DNA from: Thaumasiovibrio sp043421945
Lineage (GTDB): Bacteria > Pseudomonadota > Gammaproteobacteria > Enterobacterales > Vibrionaceae
Direction of reading: 5' to 3'
NCBI GenBank assembly: GCA_043421945.1
Contig: JBHOGO010000090.1
Span: forward strand, 1-16,651
Length of the DNA: 16,651 bases
Below, piece by piece: positions 7,556 to 15,491 of the stretch (position 1 is the first letter of the stretch; every line of letters begins with the position of its first letter). The notes under the pieces were generated by a model, which searched no databases, was not told where the DNA came from, and saw only the letters and a list, made by a program, of their open reading frames with translations. The position numbers were made by a program, and so were the translations under genes.

Positions 7556-8554
7556 TTACGAAGAGAACCAATCCGTATGTGTCGAAACAGGTTGATAAGT
7601 CCACGCTATGAAACGGCTTACTTTGTTACCCTGACGCATTTCTACGACTTTCTCATGGGCTACACCAAGTTGTGCCAGTTGTTTTTTGATTGCTTTAAGG
7701 TGTTCTGACTTTGACACTAAGCAAGTAAACCAGAGCACCTGATCAGCGTAACGTTTACTCTCTTTTGCCATGCGTTTTATAAATGCGAGTTCTCCGCCAT
7801 CACACCAAAGTTCAGCGGCATTACCCGCAAAATTAAGCGATGAGGTACTTTGGGGCGGATTTTGTTTTTCTTGTCGGTTACCGCGTTTGACTTTGTTTTT
7901 GGCTAGGTTTGTATTCTTGCGAGCAGTCCCTTCTGTGGCTTCTTTCGCTGAACGATGGAAAGGAGGGTTACACATGGTGAAGGTTAGCTTCTCCCCAGCT
8001 GCGATAATGCCATCAAAGTAGGCGTCTTTGTTTGTTTGATGGCGTAGGGATATATGAGGAATGAAAGCAGGGTTGTCGTCGATGATGCTTGATGCAGACT
8101 TAATGGATTCCTCTTGAATATCTGACCCAACCAATTGCCATTGATACTCTGCAGCCGCTAGTAGTGGATAAATACAATTAGCGCCAACGCCAATATCCAA
8201 TCCTTTTACTTTCTGACCGTAAGGGAGCTTTCCTGCATTACTTTCTGCAAGAAGGTCTGCAAGATAATGGATGTAATCCATACGTCCAGGTATGGGAGGG
8301 CAGAGGTTACCTTTCGGGATAGTCCAAAAATCAACACCGTAGTGATGTTTGAGTAAAGCTTTATTTAAAGCGAATACCGCTGCAGGCTCAGAAAAAGGGA
8401 TAGTAGTACGACCGGCAGGCGAGGTTGTTAGCCATTTTTTCAGCATAGGTGCAGATTTGACGAGTACTTCAAAATTGTAACCATTTAGGTGTTTACTTCG
8501 ATAGTGTAATCTCTGAACCTCTTGAGAGCTGGTCTTTTTTGATATCTTCTTCAC
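7556..8554 (-). CDS. rlmF: 23S rRNA (adenine(1618)-N6)-methyltransferase
   Basis: A 332-residue SAM-dependent methyltransferase matching RlmF (YbiN), which methylates N6 of A1618 in 23S rRNA. The N-terminal region carries the family pattern (LTTSPAG at 42-48, ALNKALLKHHYGV, LCPPIPGRMDYIHYLADLL at 84-102). The SAM-binding motif I is DIGVGANCIYP at 120-130, and the N6-adenine catalytic motif NPPF is at 196-199. The C-terminus has the SRFIAWTY block at 313-320. Residues about 212-238 are a lysine- and asparagine-rich insertion relative to my recollection of E. coli RlmF. The start is a GTG, because upstream stops in this frame leave no ATG, and no clear ribosome-binding site is visible, so expression may be low. 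Confidence 0.93.
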   Translation of the reverse strand: MKKISKKTSSQEVQRLHYRSKHLNGYNFEVLVKSAPMLKKWLTTSPAGRTTIPFSEPAAVFALNKALLKHHYGVDFWTIPKGNLCPPIPGRMDYIHYLADLLAESNAGKLPYGQKVKGLDIGVGANCIYPLLAAAEYQWQLVGSDIQEESIKSASSIIDDNPAFIPHISLRHQTNKDAYFDGIIAAGEKLTFTMCNPPFHRSAKEATEGTARKNTNLAKNKVKRGNRQEKQNPPQSTSSLNFAGNAAELWCDGGELAFIKRMAKESKRYADQVLWFTCLVSKSEHLKAIKKQLAQLGVAHEKVVEMRQGNKVSRFIAWTYQPVSTHTDWFSS

Positions 8555-8873
8555 GGTATATAGCCATTATTATTCTGATTGGTCATTATACATTGCTTGG
8601 TAGAAATGGTCATCTTAGTCAGCCGTTATTCATTCGTTGTTTGTTATAAATAGGTACATTCAATAACATGTGACGTTAAATTGCTTAATTTTAATTTGAA
8701 GTTTGTTGCGTCGCATAAACATTACTATAGTGTAGATAGATATAGTATGAGTCTAATCACTGATGTTGCGAGCATTCAAAAATAGTGGGTTATCGATCCT
8801 GTCAAAATATTTGGGCAGATGATCAGATAAAATTTTTGTAGATGAAAAATACTGAGTTCCAACAGGAGAAAGA
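8555..8873. other. Intergenic region with divergent transcription signals
   Basis: It separates rlmF (leftward) from a 28-aa small protein (rightward). I find no other coding frame I trust. It is AT-rich and contains the promoter candidate at 8703-8731; further TATAGTATG-like repeats follow at 8740-8750. Confidence 0.5.
8703..8731 (+). promoter_or_regulatory. Candidate sigma70 promoter for the 28-aa membrane protein
   Basis: TTGTTG (8703-8708) and TATAGT (8726-8731) are separated by exactly 17 bases. Initiation near 8738 would give a leader of about 135 bases. Confidence 0.45.
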
Positions 8874-8960
8874 ATGAAGTCTATTGTGCAATATGCCGTT
8901 GCGACAGTTGTTGCTGTTTTTTCTGGATTAGCGATGTTCATGCTAATTATCCAATTTTAA
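8874..8960 (+). CDS. 28-residue single-pass membrane micropeptide
   Basis: The frame starts ATG AAG TCT and ends TAA at 8958-8960. AGGAG lies six bases before the ATG. The product begins MKSIVQYAV and has one uninterrupted hydrophobic segment from about residue 8 to 27 (VATVVAVFSGLAMFMLIIQF), with one N-terminal lysine and a short polar end, as in many bacterial small inner-membrane proteins. I do not recognise a family. Ribosome-binding site, spacing, promoter-like upstream sequence and hydrophobic pattern together argue that it is real. It could regulate a membrane partner, or act like a TisB-type toxin; no antisense RNA gene is evident, and the function is unknown. Confidence 0.6.
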   Translation: MKSIVQYAVATVVAVFSGLAMFMLIIQF

Positions 8961-9075
8961 ATATATCGCTGTATGTAAAACCATCGTTTGAGTCTATTTT
9001 TAGGGATAAATGCTCGCTGATTCATTGTGCTTAAGGTAGCTTAGGGAGACCAATAATAAATAAAGGGCTTAAGCA

Positions 9076-9576
9076 ATGATTCGACTAGCGACAAAGGACG
9101 ATGCTGCCGCTATCAATGCGGTATACAACCACTATGTGACTCAAAGCGCCATCACGTTTGATATCGAGCCTTGGAGCTTAGATGAGCGCTTAAATTGGAT
9201 GGGTAAGTTTAATTCAGAGTCTTCGCCTTATCAGCTATTTGTGTATCAGAGCGAAGGCGAAGTCGTTGGTTTTGCGTACTATAACGCATTTCGTGAAAAG
9301 GAAGCCTATCGTCTGTCTTCTGAAATTACCCTTTATTTGTCTCCACACTATAAAGGGAGTGGGGCAGGGAGTGAGTTGATGAATCACCTGCTCAAAGCCA
9401 TGCAAAAGAAAGGCTTTAAAAAAGCTTACTCTGTTATCACTTTACCTAACGCGGCTTCTGTTGCTTTACATAAAAAATATGCGTTTAACCAAGTGGGTAA
9501 ATTTACTGATGTTGGCTTCAAGTTTGAACGCTTTCATAGTGTTGCCGTTTACGAGCGAACATTGAGGTTCACATAA
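9076..9576 (+). CDS. GNAT N-acetyltransferase, MnaT/phosphinothricin-acetyltransferase type
   Basis: A 166-residue GNAT enzyme. It begins IRLATKDDAAAINAVYNHYV and carries SAITFDIEPWSLDER at 24-38. Motif A is LYLSPHYKGSGAGSELM at 86-102 (acetyl-CoA pyrophosphate loop). The downstream block ITLPNAASVALHKKYAF is at 121-137, and DVGFKFERFHSVAVYER at 145-161 is typical of MnaT (YncA) and Pat/Bar-like proteins, which acetylate the amino group of methionine sulfoximine, sulfone or phosphinothricin analogues. The natural substrate here cannot be read from the sequence. AAGGG lies eight bases before the ATG. The stop overlaps the next start by one base (TAATG), so it is coupled to the DUF3820 gene. 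Confidence 0.88.
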   Translation: MIRLATKDDAAAINAVYNHYVTQSAITFDIEPWSLDERLNWMGKFNSESSPYQLFVYQSEGEVVGFAYYNAFREKEAYRLSSEITLYLSPHYKGSGAGSELMNHLLKAMQKKGFKKAYSVITLPNAASVALHKKYAFNQVGKFTDVGFKFERFHSVAVYERTLRFT

Positions 9577-9791
9577 TGTTTGATAAGCATGAATTGCTGG
9601 CCTTATCCAACACCAAGATCCCCTTTGGCAAATACGGCGGTCGCTTTCTCATTGACCTTCCAGAAGAATATCTGCTCTGGTTTGAAAAAAAAGGTTTTCC
9701 GGATAACCAACTTGGCCAACGCATGGCCATGATGCTAGAGCTGAAGCGTCAAGGGGCGGAAGCCGTATTACTTCCACTTGTTAACCGGTAG
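9576..9791 (+). CDS. DUF3820 family protein
   Basis: A 71-residue protein matching DUF3820: the characteristic core IPFGKYGGRFLIDLPEEYLL at 15-34, then WFEKKGFPDNQLGQRM and a helix ending ELKRQG. Family members are often labelled putative quorum-sensing-regulated virulence factor, a name carried over from limited evidence, and have no established biochemical role. The start overlaps the stop of the acetyltransferase by one base and no separate ribosome-binding site is needed, so the two genes form a coupled pair. Length is normal for the family. Confidence 0.85.
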   Translation: MFDKHELLALSNTKIPFGKYGGRFLIDLPEEYLLWFEKKGFPDNQLGQRMAMMLELKRQGAEAVLLPLVNR

Positions 9792-9997
9792 CTTGCAAGG
9801 TGTTCTTGTCTCTGTATTATTAATAATGAGCGGCACCTTCAACACGCAAAACCTAGCGTGGCTAGTTCTAGGCATCTGCACTATAGTTTCTCTATCGGGT
9901 ACTCTATGAATGCCAATACCTTAACGTTTTGTCAGTATAGGTGTCATTTAAGGTTGATAGGTATAAGTGCGGATCTACTTTCGGATTAGGAATGAAT

Positions 9998-10258
9998 ATG
10001 GAAAATCAAATACTAAACCAAGAAAGAGAGTTTACACTAACACGCGTAGAATGCTCTCAAGGTGTTTTTAGGGCCGAAGGTGTGGCTGTTGTTGATGGGA
10101 TACAGGTAAAATCCATTCATTATACTGAGTTGTGGCGCTTAAGTGCTGACGGTTGGATTGAAATAGATCTCTCTGATCAGCAAGAAGCCTCAATAACAGA
10201 TTCTATTTTTCAAGATGTTGCTAGCCAAATCGTTCAAGACACTATGCAGATTTTTTAG
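9998..10258 (+). CDS. Small hypothetical protein (86 aa)
   Basis: I do not recognise it. The preferred start is the ATG at 9998, with TTAGGA about seven bases upstream; in-frame alternatives are 9992 and 9941. The product is acidic and soluble, with a predicted beta-rich middle (FTLTRVECSQGVFRAEGVAVVDGIQVKSIHY) and a helical C-terminus (DSIFQDVASQIVQDTMQIF). It has no signal peptide or membrane segment. It converges on luxQ with only 13 bases between the two stops, and no clear terminator lies between them. Confidence 0.6.
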   Translation: MENQILNQEREFTLTRVECSQGVFRAEGVAVVDGIQVKSIHYTELWRLSADGWIEIDLSDQQEASITDSIFQDVASQIVQDTMQIF

Positions 10259-10271
10259 TAAAAAAAGTCTA

Positions 10272-12878
10272 TTACTTATTGGCGTATGTTCCTTTTTCTA
10301 TTGGGTCATTGCTTGATCTGTAGTGCTCTAGAGCGGCCACAAAATTTTGCTCTCTGATAGGTTTAACAATGATGTAGTTAGCGCCTGCAGACATAAATGC
10401 GTGGTGAGCTTCCTCAAAGGCATCTGCTGTACATGCGTAGATAGGAGTGGTTATTTTCATTTCCTCACGAATGATACGTGTGGTCTCAATTCCTCCCATT
10501 TCAGGCATATGGTTATCCATCAAAATTAGGTCGTAAGATTGTTTAGCCAATTTACTTAACGCACATTGACCATTTTCAACCCAATCAACCTCAATACCGT
10601 ACTTTTGACAAAAAACTTTGGCGACAAAAGCGTTGGTTTTATTGTCTTCGACAAGCAACACTTTAGTACCTTTCACAACGATAGAGTCGGTCGGTTTGGG
10701 TATATCAGTGTTAACAATCAATGGCTTTGAGGCTTCACGTATTGGAATGCTAAAGGTGAATGATGTACCGGCACCCACTTTACTTTCAATTGAAAATTGA
10801 CCGTCTAAAAGCTCAATAAGGCTTTTTACTATTGATAGCCCCAGTCCACTTCCTCCGTACTTACGAGTTGTTGATGCTTCTGCTTGTGTAAAGGGATCAA
10901 ACAACAGAGGTAGATACTTTTCGTCAATCCCTATTCCTGTATCTGAAACGCAGAAAGTAAGCAGAGAATGTTTTTCGTCAGATAATGACGCTACTGGTGT
11001 GGACTTACTGATTGATAAAGAAATAGTCCCTTCATGCGTAAATTTAACCGCATTACTCAGTAAGTTAAAGAGTATCTGTAAAATACGAGATTTATCGGAA
11101 AAATAAGTGGCTGTGATATCTAGTTCGGTGTTAACAATTAACGAGATGTTTTTGTCTGCACATAAGGGTTGATATACGTCGACGACAGGGTTGATGACTT
11201 CCTTTAGTTGCAGGTTGACGAACTCAAGTTTAAATTTACCCTGTTCGATACGTGAAAAATCGAGAATATCATTGAGAACGGTGAGGAGATGTTCACTACT
11301 TTGGTAGAGAATATCCATCTTTTCACGCTGCTGTGGCTGCGTTAAAGAGTTACGCAAAATTTGTGCGATGCCTAAAATACCATTCAGTGGCGTTCGAATT
11401 TCATGGCTCATTTTGGCTAAAAATTCAGATTTTGCTCTAGCAGATGCTTCTGCAGAAAGCTGAGCGCGACGACTTTGCTTCTCAGCCTCGATAAGTGTTG
11501 TGATGTCTTGTGCTTGACCGATTATCGACACCACTTGCCCTTCAATGACTAAGGGTGCAAGGTTCCAATGAAAAATATTCTTGTTGATTGTTGTATCGAT
11601 ACCTCTAATCACGTTGCCTTCAGAGGCACGTTGAAGGTGAGGTAGAATCTGCTTCTCAAAGTCAGAGAATAATTGCGATTGCTCTAGACTGTACTCTTGA
11701 TATTCAAACTGTGCTTTTGCCGCAGGGTTAATCCGCTTAATCTGATATTCATTGTCCCAAACGATGGTCGGTGATAACGATATTTTGAAAAGGTCAGTTA
11801 TTGATTGTTCTTTCTCAATTAATGTTGACAGCGTTGATTGCAGCGTTGAACCAATTTGGTTGAATTCGATAATGGGAGTACCCTGAAAGGCACTAAAGTG
11901 GCTGGTATCCGTCGCTGAGCGAGTATAGTTCATTAAGGTATTAAGAGAATCAAGTACCTTAGTTTTGATACGTCGACGGGTCAGTAGTACTAATGCGAAT
12001 ACAGCGGCAAGGGATAGTAATACACCCCGAAGAAAGTTTTGTTTGAGCCGCTTGATATTATCATTTCTTTCTAAGGTTAGAAATTGAATGACAGACGGTC
12101 TGTTATCGATGGTAAAGCTGGAGAAATGAATAAGGAAGTGATCCCCAATTGAGCTCTCTTGTCGTGAATCAAGGAGTTGCTTCACGTACTTATACTCAAA
12201 CGAGTCGTTTGTGAGGTTTGTTGCGATAATGTTGCTTTCGTGAATAAGAGAGATAGCGTCTACATTTGATGACTTTTTGAATGCATCAATGAGTGATAAG
12301 TTGTTATTTAGAACGACAGCGATGTTTAGGTTACCTATCACTTTACCGTTGTGACTGTCTATGATGGGTGTACTACGGATAACTAAGTTGACGGGGCTGA
12401 GCAAACCTTCAGTATGAATATGGTACCAACGGTTATTTGATCTCACCTCTGTCAAAAATCCCTCGAGTAAAGATTCATCAATACCGTGAAAATAGCTACT
12501 GCCATCATGCCAGATGAGTTCACTTCCATCGCTAATAAACCGAAAGTCTGGGGAGTTTATGGGGTCACTCTGCTCTAAATTGAAAAAATACTCATCAAGA
12601 GCGATATAATTTCGCGTATTGAGGTATTCAGTGAGGTCTTTACTATTAGCATTTGATTCTTGGCTACTACGCAGAGCAGCCATTTTATAATCAATAATGT
12701 TTTGTAAAAGGCGAGATGTTTGATCAAGGTTACGAGTAACTTCGTTGTTTATACTGTTGACACTAAAATGATAGCTCTGTGTAATAATAGCAAGCGTAAG
12801 AAAACTGTAGCCAACAACAAAAAGCTGGACAATAAGATTAGCGAGTGATTGAGGTTTTTTAAGTTTCTTTTTAATCAT
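10272..12878 (-). CDS. luxQ: Autoinducer-2 hybrid sensor kinase/phosphatase LuxQ
   Basis: An 868-residue hybrid kinase that, with LuxP, senses AI-2 and passes phosphate to or from LuxU. TM1 is about residues 13-33. The periplasmic LuxQ sensor (about 38-280) shows family blocks such as EQSDPINSPDFRF at 102-114. TM2 is about 283-301. A PAS region runs about 355-460. The HisKA motif is SHEIRTPLNG with phospho-acceptor H492, the N-box has N609, the G1 box is DTGIGID at 646-652 and the G2 box GGSGLGLSIV at 675-684. A receiver domain (about 738-850) has D788 in LILMDN and K839. Block order and wording match V. harveyi LuxQ as I recall it throughout, including QDITTLIEAEKQS. It starts six bases after the luxP stop without a clear ribosome-binding site, implying coupling. 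Confidence 0.95.
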   Translation of the reverse strand: MIKKKLKKPQSLANLIVQLFVVGYSFLTLAIITQSYHFSVNSINNEVTRNLDQTSRLLQNIIDYKMAALRSSQESNANSKDLTEYLNTRNYIALDEYFFNLEQSDPINSPDFRFISDGSELIWHDGSSYFHGIDESLLEGFLTEVRSNNRWYHIHTEGLLSPVNLVIRSTPIIDSHNGKVIGNLNIAVVLNNNLSLIDAFKKSSNVDAISLIHESNIIATNLTNDSFEYKYVKQLLDSRQESSIGDHFLIHFSSFTIDNRPSVIQFLTLERNDNIKRLKQNFLRGVLLSLAAVFALVLLTRRRIKTKVLDSLNTLMNYTRSATDTSHFSAFQGTPIIEFNQIGSTLQSTLSTLIEKEQSITDLFKISLSPTIVWDNEYQIKRINPAAKAQFEYQEYSLEQSQLFSDFEKQILPHLQRASEGNVIRGIDTTINKNIFHWNLAPLVIEGQVVSIIGQAQDITTLIEAEKQSRRAQLSAEASARAKSEFLAKMSHEIRTPLNGILGIAQILRNSLTQPQQREKMDILYQSSEHLLTVLNDILDFSRIEQGKFKLEFVNLQLKEVINPVVDVYQPLCADKNISLIVNTELDITATYFSDKSRILQILFNLLSNAVKFTHEGTISLSISKSTPVASLSDEKHSLLTFCVSDTGIGIDEKYLPLLFDPFTQAEASTTRKYGGSGLGLSIVKSLIELLDGQFSIESKVGAGTSFTFSIPIREASKPLIVNTDIPKPTDSIVVKGTKVLLVEDNKTNAFVAKVFCQKYGIEVDWVENGQCALSKLAKQSYDLILMDNHMPEMGGIETTRIIREEMKITTPIYACTADAFEEAHHAFMSAGANYIIVKPIREQNFVAALEHYRSSNDPIEKGTYANK

Positions 12879-12884
12879 TACGGG

Positions 12885-13973
12885 TTAGTCAGAGTAGCGA
12901 AAAGCACGTCGCTTAAGGGTGTTGATGCGTGTAGCACTATCGAACTTAGTGACAATTTCAAAATCTCCGGAGTAAACCGTTGGCACGTCGCTACCTTCAA
13001 GATGTAGTTTAATCGCTTCAGCCATCGCAACGCCAGTATCATCATTCATTCTCATCACGGTCACATCCATTTCTCCAGCTTGAATGGCGTTTAATTCAGC
13101 ACTTCCTCCACCCCAGCCGTTGATCATGATGTTAGAACGTTCTGCTTCAGCCAAAGCCTCGATAGCTCCTAAGGCAATATCCGTTGCGCAGGCATAAATA
13201 AAATCGAGGTGCTGACTGTCTTCAAGGATTGATAGGGTAGCACTATAGCCTGTCTGTCGATTCGCTTTAGTATAGAAAGCGCTTTCTAACTGGTAGTTTT
13301 CGTGTTGATTCATCGTATTGATAAAGGTATCACCTCTTGCCGCACTAATGTAGCCCTGTGAGAAGTAAAGAACACTATATGATGCTTTTTCAGGAAAAAG
13401 AGAACGATAGTAGTTGGCCAGTGCTCGGCTGCCTGTTTGGTGGTCAAAGCCGACATAAAGGAAGGGCTGTGTATTCTTCCAGGCTTTTACGGGGGTCGTA
13501 ATATTTTGAAGAATCAGCTTAGTGTGGGGATCTTGTAATACATGCTCAATAAATTTGCCATGGCGAGCGGTATCAAGTGTAAAAACTAAGAAATCAGGTT
13601 TTTTCTGCATAGCGCTTAAAAGATGACTACTTTGTTCACGCATATCAATGTTGGGCCGTGAAAAAACACTATCTATTTCGTACGGAATCCCTAGTTCAGT
13701 CATTCTTTTTTCAAACGCGGTAATGTTACGACGCCAGTAATCGGAGATTTGCTCACCGGGATAGACGACGGAGACCAATAAAGGCTTGTCAATCGTCGCG
13801 TTAATTGCTGACGGCTCATTGCGTACCATTTCAGCTAATTGTTCCGTCAATGCTAACTGTTCTGGGTAGGTATCAAGAAAGTCTTGATATTCCCAATACC
13901 GTTCGAGTGATGACGAGGCAAATGTAAACATCGGAAGAAGTAAAGCCAATAGCGCCGCTTTTACATTGAGCAT
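12885..13973 (-). CDS. luxP: Autoinducer-2 periplasmic receptor LuxP
   Basis: A 362-residue periplasmic binding protein for the borated furanosyl AI-2; it partners with LuxQ. The start chosen gives a standard signal peptide (MLNVKAALLALLLPMFTFA) and near-equal length to V. harveyi LuxP (365). A TTG at 14033 would add 20 residues ahead of the signal. Residues matching the V. harveyi AI-2 pocket all occur at a constant offset of two: Q75, S77, W80, N157, R213, T264, D265, W287 and R308. The C-terminus RAFRYSD is likewise conserved. The ribosome-binding site is weak (GGA, spacing 10). It lies 120 bases downstream of cheV and is followed by luxQ. Confidence 0.95.
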   Translation of the reverse strand: MLNVKAALLALLLPMFTFASSSLERYWEYQDFLDTYPEQLALTEQLAEMVRNEPSAINATIDKPLLVSVVYPGEQISDYWRRNITAFEKRMTELGIPYEIDSVFSRPNIDMREQSSHLLSAMQKKPDFLVFTLDTARHGKFIEHVLQDPHTKLILQNITTPVKAWKNTQPFLYVGFDHQTGSRALANYYRSLFPEKASYSVLYFSQGYISAARGDTFINTMNQHENYQLESAFYTKANRQTGYSATLSILEDSQHLDFIYACATDIALGAIEALAEAERSNIMINGWGGGSAELNAIQAGEMDVTVMRMNDDTGVAMAEAIKLHLEGSDVPTVYSGDFEIVTKFDSATRINTLKRRAFRYSD

Positions 13974-14019
13974 GCTTATGATATCCAACATTAATAAAGG
14001 TGAGTGGTATGTATACTTT

Positions 14020-14057
14020 ACTATAGACGACAACTACCCATCTGCTTAAATAGGCAG
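14020..14057 (-). promoter_or_regulatory. Candidate luxPQ promoter with an overlapping operator-like palindrome
   Basis: On the - strand a TATAGT hexamer (14020-14025) lies 17 bases downstream of a poor -35 (TAAGCA, 3 of 6), with initiation expected near 14013. The -35 falls inside a 16-base dyad, CTGCTTAAATAGGCAG read on the + strand (14042-14057), symmetrical at all but one pair of its outer seven positions. A weak -35 under a palindrome is typical of a regulated promoter. No regulator is identified. Confidence 0.3.
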
Positions 14058-14093
14058 TCGTAAAAGTCTATAATATTACCCACTCAGTATGCG

Positions 14094-14996
14094 TTAAGCA
14101 TTGATAGCAGTCGCTGCCTCAGCACCTCTGAGCATTGCATGCAGCAGTTCATCAGCATTGAATTTTGTTAATGCCTCTTTAGCACCGACTTGGTGAGCCT
14201 GAGAAACACTGATCTGACTGGAGAGTGAAGTATGCAAAATAACGTAAGCACTTTGAAGCTCAGGGCTGTTTTGTACTTCGAAGGCCAGCTCGTAGCCATC
14301 AAGACCAGGCATTTCAATATCACTAACAAGAATTTGAACAGGTGAACCAGCCCGTGCAGCATTATGCATCATCGTGAGGGCGTCTTGCCCATTGGAAGCG
14401 ACGAAGTAAGGGATACTGATGCTATCGAGCGCCTCGGTGAGTTGTCGCCTAGCGACAGCTGAATCGTCCACTAACAAGATTTTTAGTGGGCGTAAGGTCT
14501 CACGTTGAACATCCGTTAAAACGGGATGTAGGGCATCGTGTGAGTCTGGGTAGATATCAGACAAAATGAGCTCTACATCTAAAAGCTGTACAATTCTCTC
14601 ATCGACCTGCATGACACCCGTGACATAGACGTGATCACCGAGACTCTGTGGTGGGCTATCTATCTGTTTCCAGTCAAAGCTAACGATTTTATCGATACTT
14701 CTTACTAAGAAGCCAACCTGTAAGTTCCGACAGTCCGTAATAATGATCGAGCATTGATCACGTTCTTCTGGGGTTATTGGACGATAGCCGACTGCTTTTG
14801 CCATATCTATCACTGGGAGTGTTAGACCACGCAGTTGAGTGGCACCGATGACGTATGGGTGCGAGTGGGGTATGACGGTTAAGCGGCGGTATGGAACGAT
14901 TTCCTTAATCTTAAGTGTGCCCATCGCGAATTGTTGTTGGGTCGAAAGTGAAAATAACAACATTCCTTGAGACGCGTTAGTGGCGTTTTTTAGCAT
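14094..14996 (-). CDS. cheV: Chemotaxis coupling protein CheV (CheW-REC)
   Basis: A 300-residue cytoplasmic protein. Residues about 10-150 form a CheW domain (LLFSLSTQQQFAMGTLKIKEIV, RGLTLPVIDMAKAVG at 56-70), which couples chemoreceptors to CheA. Residues about 172-295 form a receiver domain with acidic pair D177/D178 (LLVDDS), phospho-acceptor D226 (VSDIEMPGLDG), T256 and K278. This is the CheV architecture, thought to buffer or adapt CheA signalling. AAGG lies eight bases before the ATG. On the - strand upstream, TAAA, 14 bases, then GCCATGAT (15052-15077) loosely resembles a FliA promoter, but the second half is imperfect. It is the first gene of a same-strand cheV-luxP-luxQ series; no clear terminator separates it from luxP. 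Confidence 0.93.
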   Translation of the reverse strand: MLKNATNASQGMLLFSLSTQQQFAMGTLKIKEIVPYRRLTVIPHSHPYVIGATQLRGLTLPVIDMAKAVGYRPITPEERDQCSIIITDCRNLQVGFLVRSIDKIVSFDWKQIDSPPQSLGDHVYVTGVMQVDERIVQLLDVELILSDIYPDSHDALHPVLTDVQRETLRPLKILLVDDSAVARRQLTEALDSISIPYFVASNGQDALTMMHNAARAGSPVQILVSDIEMPGLDGYELAFEVQNSPELQSAYVILHTSLSSQISVSQAHQVGAKEALTKFNADELLHAMLRGAEAATAINA

Positions 14997-15164
14997 ACTG
15001 GAAGCCTTATCAGCGAGGCGGCGCAGCGCACCTGTAGATTTCTATGCTGTGATCATGGCATTGAATCGACAGCTTTACCACATGTAACGGTCAACAAATG
15101 TGTCTTTTTTGAGATAGGTAAAATTTTGTTAAAAACTGGCTTGGATTCGGGAAGGTGGGGTTCT

Positions 15165-15184
15165 GCCCAGTGGTTAAACTGGGC
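15165..15184 (-). terminator. GC-rich hairpin after the 57-aa gene
   Basis: GCCCAG and CTGGGC flank an eight-base loop, with TTC/GAA pairing further out. It begins 15 bases after the stop of the 57-aa gene. There is no T-tract, so it may act as a mRNA 3' end stabiliser or part of a Rho-dependent end rather than a classical terminator. Confidence 0.4.
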
Positions 15185-15199
15185 TAGAAAGCATCGGAA

Positions 15200-15373
15200 T
15201 TACTCTTGAATGGACTTTACAACCCATTCACCTACGTCAATTTTCCGATTTAGGCGAGCCAAAGACACTTTGCGGCGTTTCATTTCGTGTCCACAAAGCC
15301 AATATATGGCGCCATTCAGATAAGTATATTCTGTTTCACGACTTAATTTAGGCACATAGAAATTTACTTGCAT
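15200..15373 (-). CDS. Small basic hypothetical protein (57 aa)
   Basis: A 57-residue frame, ATG at 15371-15373 and TAA at 15200-15202. It starts MQVNFYVPKLSRETEY and has a strongly basic centre (HEMKRRKVSLARLNRK at about 29-44). GAGGAG lies seven bases before the ATG, and a good sigma70-type promoter sits about 90 bases further upstream. A GC-rich hairpin follows the stop. I do not recognise a family. One C-terminal segment (IDVGEWVVKSIQE) is amphipathic. A nucleic-acid-binding role is conceivable from the charge but unproven. Confidence 0.65.
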   Translation of the reverse strand: MQVNFYVPKLSRETEYTYLNGAIYWLCGHEMKRRKVSLARLNRKIDVGEWVVKSIQE

Positions 15374-15462
15374 AACAAACTCCTCTACTTAAATACCTGC
15401 TTATTCAAAGCCAAATAGACCTAATGGCGATCTCCTTATTTAATACCCTTAACATATTTACG

Positions 15463-15491
15463 AGTATTCTGTGATTATTAGCTCATGTCAA
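15463..15491 (-). promoter_or_regulatory. Sigma70-type promoter of the 57-aa gene
   Basis: On the - strand, a perfect TTGACA (15486-15491) and AATACT (15463-15468, 4 of 6) are spaced by exactly 17 bases. Initiation near 15456 gives a leader of about 80 bases before the ATG at 15373. Within that leader an AAGGAG run has no usable start codon after it. Confidence 0.55.

Noticed and set aside
8753..8941. 62-aa frame on the - strand
   Set aside because: It is antisense to the well-supported 28-aa gene and has no ribosome-binding site.
9906..9989. 27-aa frame starting MNANTLTFCQ
   Set aside because: No Shine-Dalgarno and unlikely composition.
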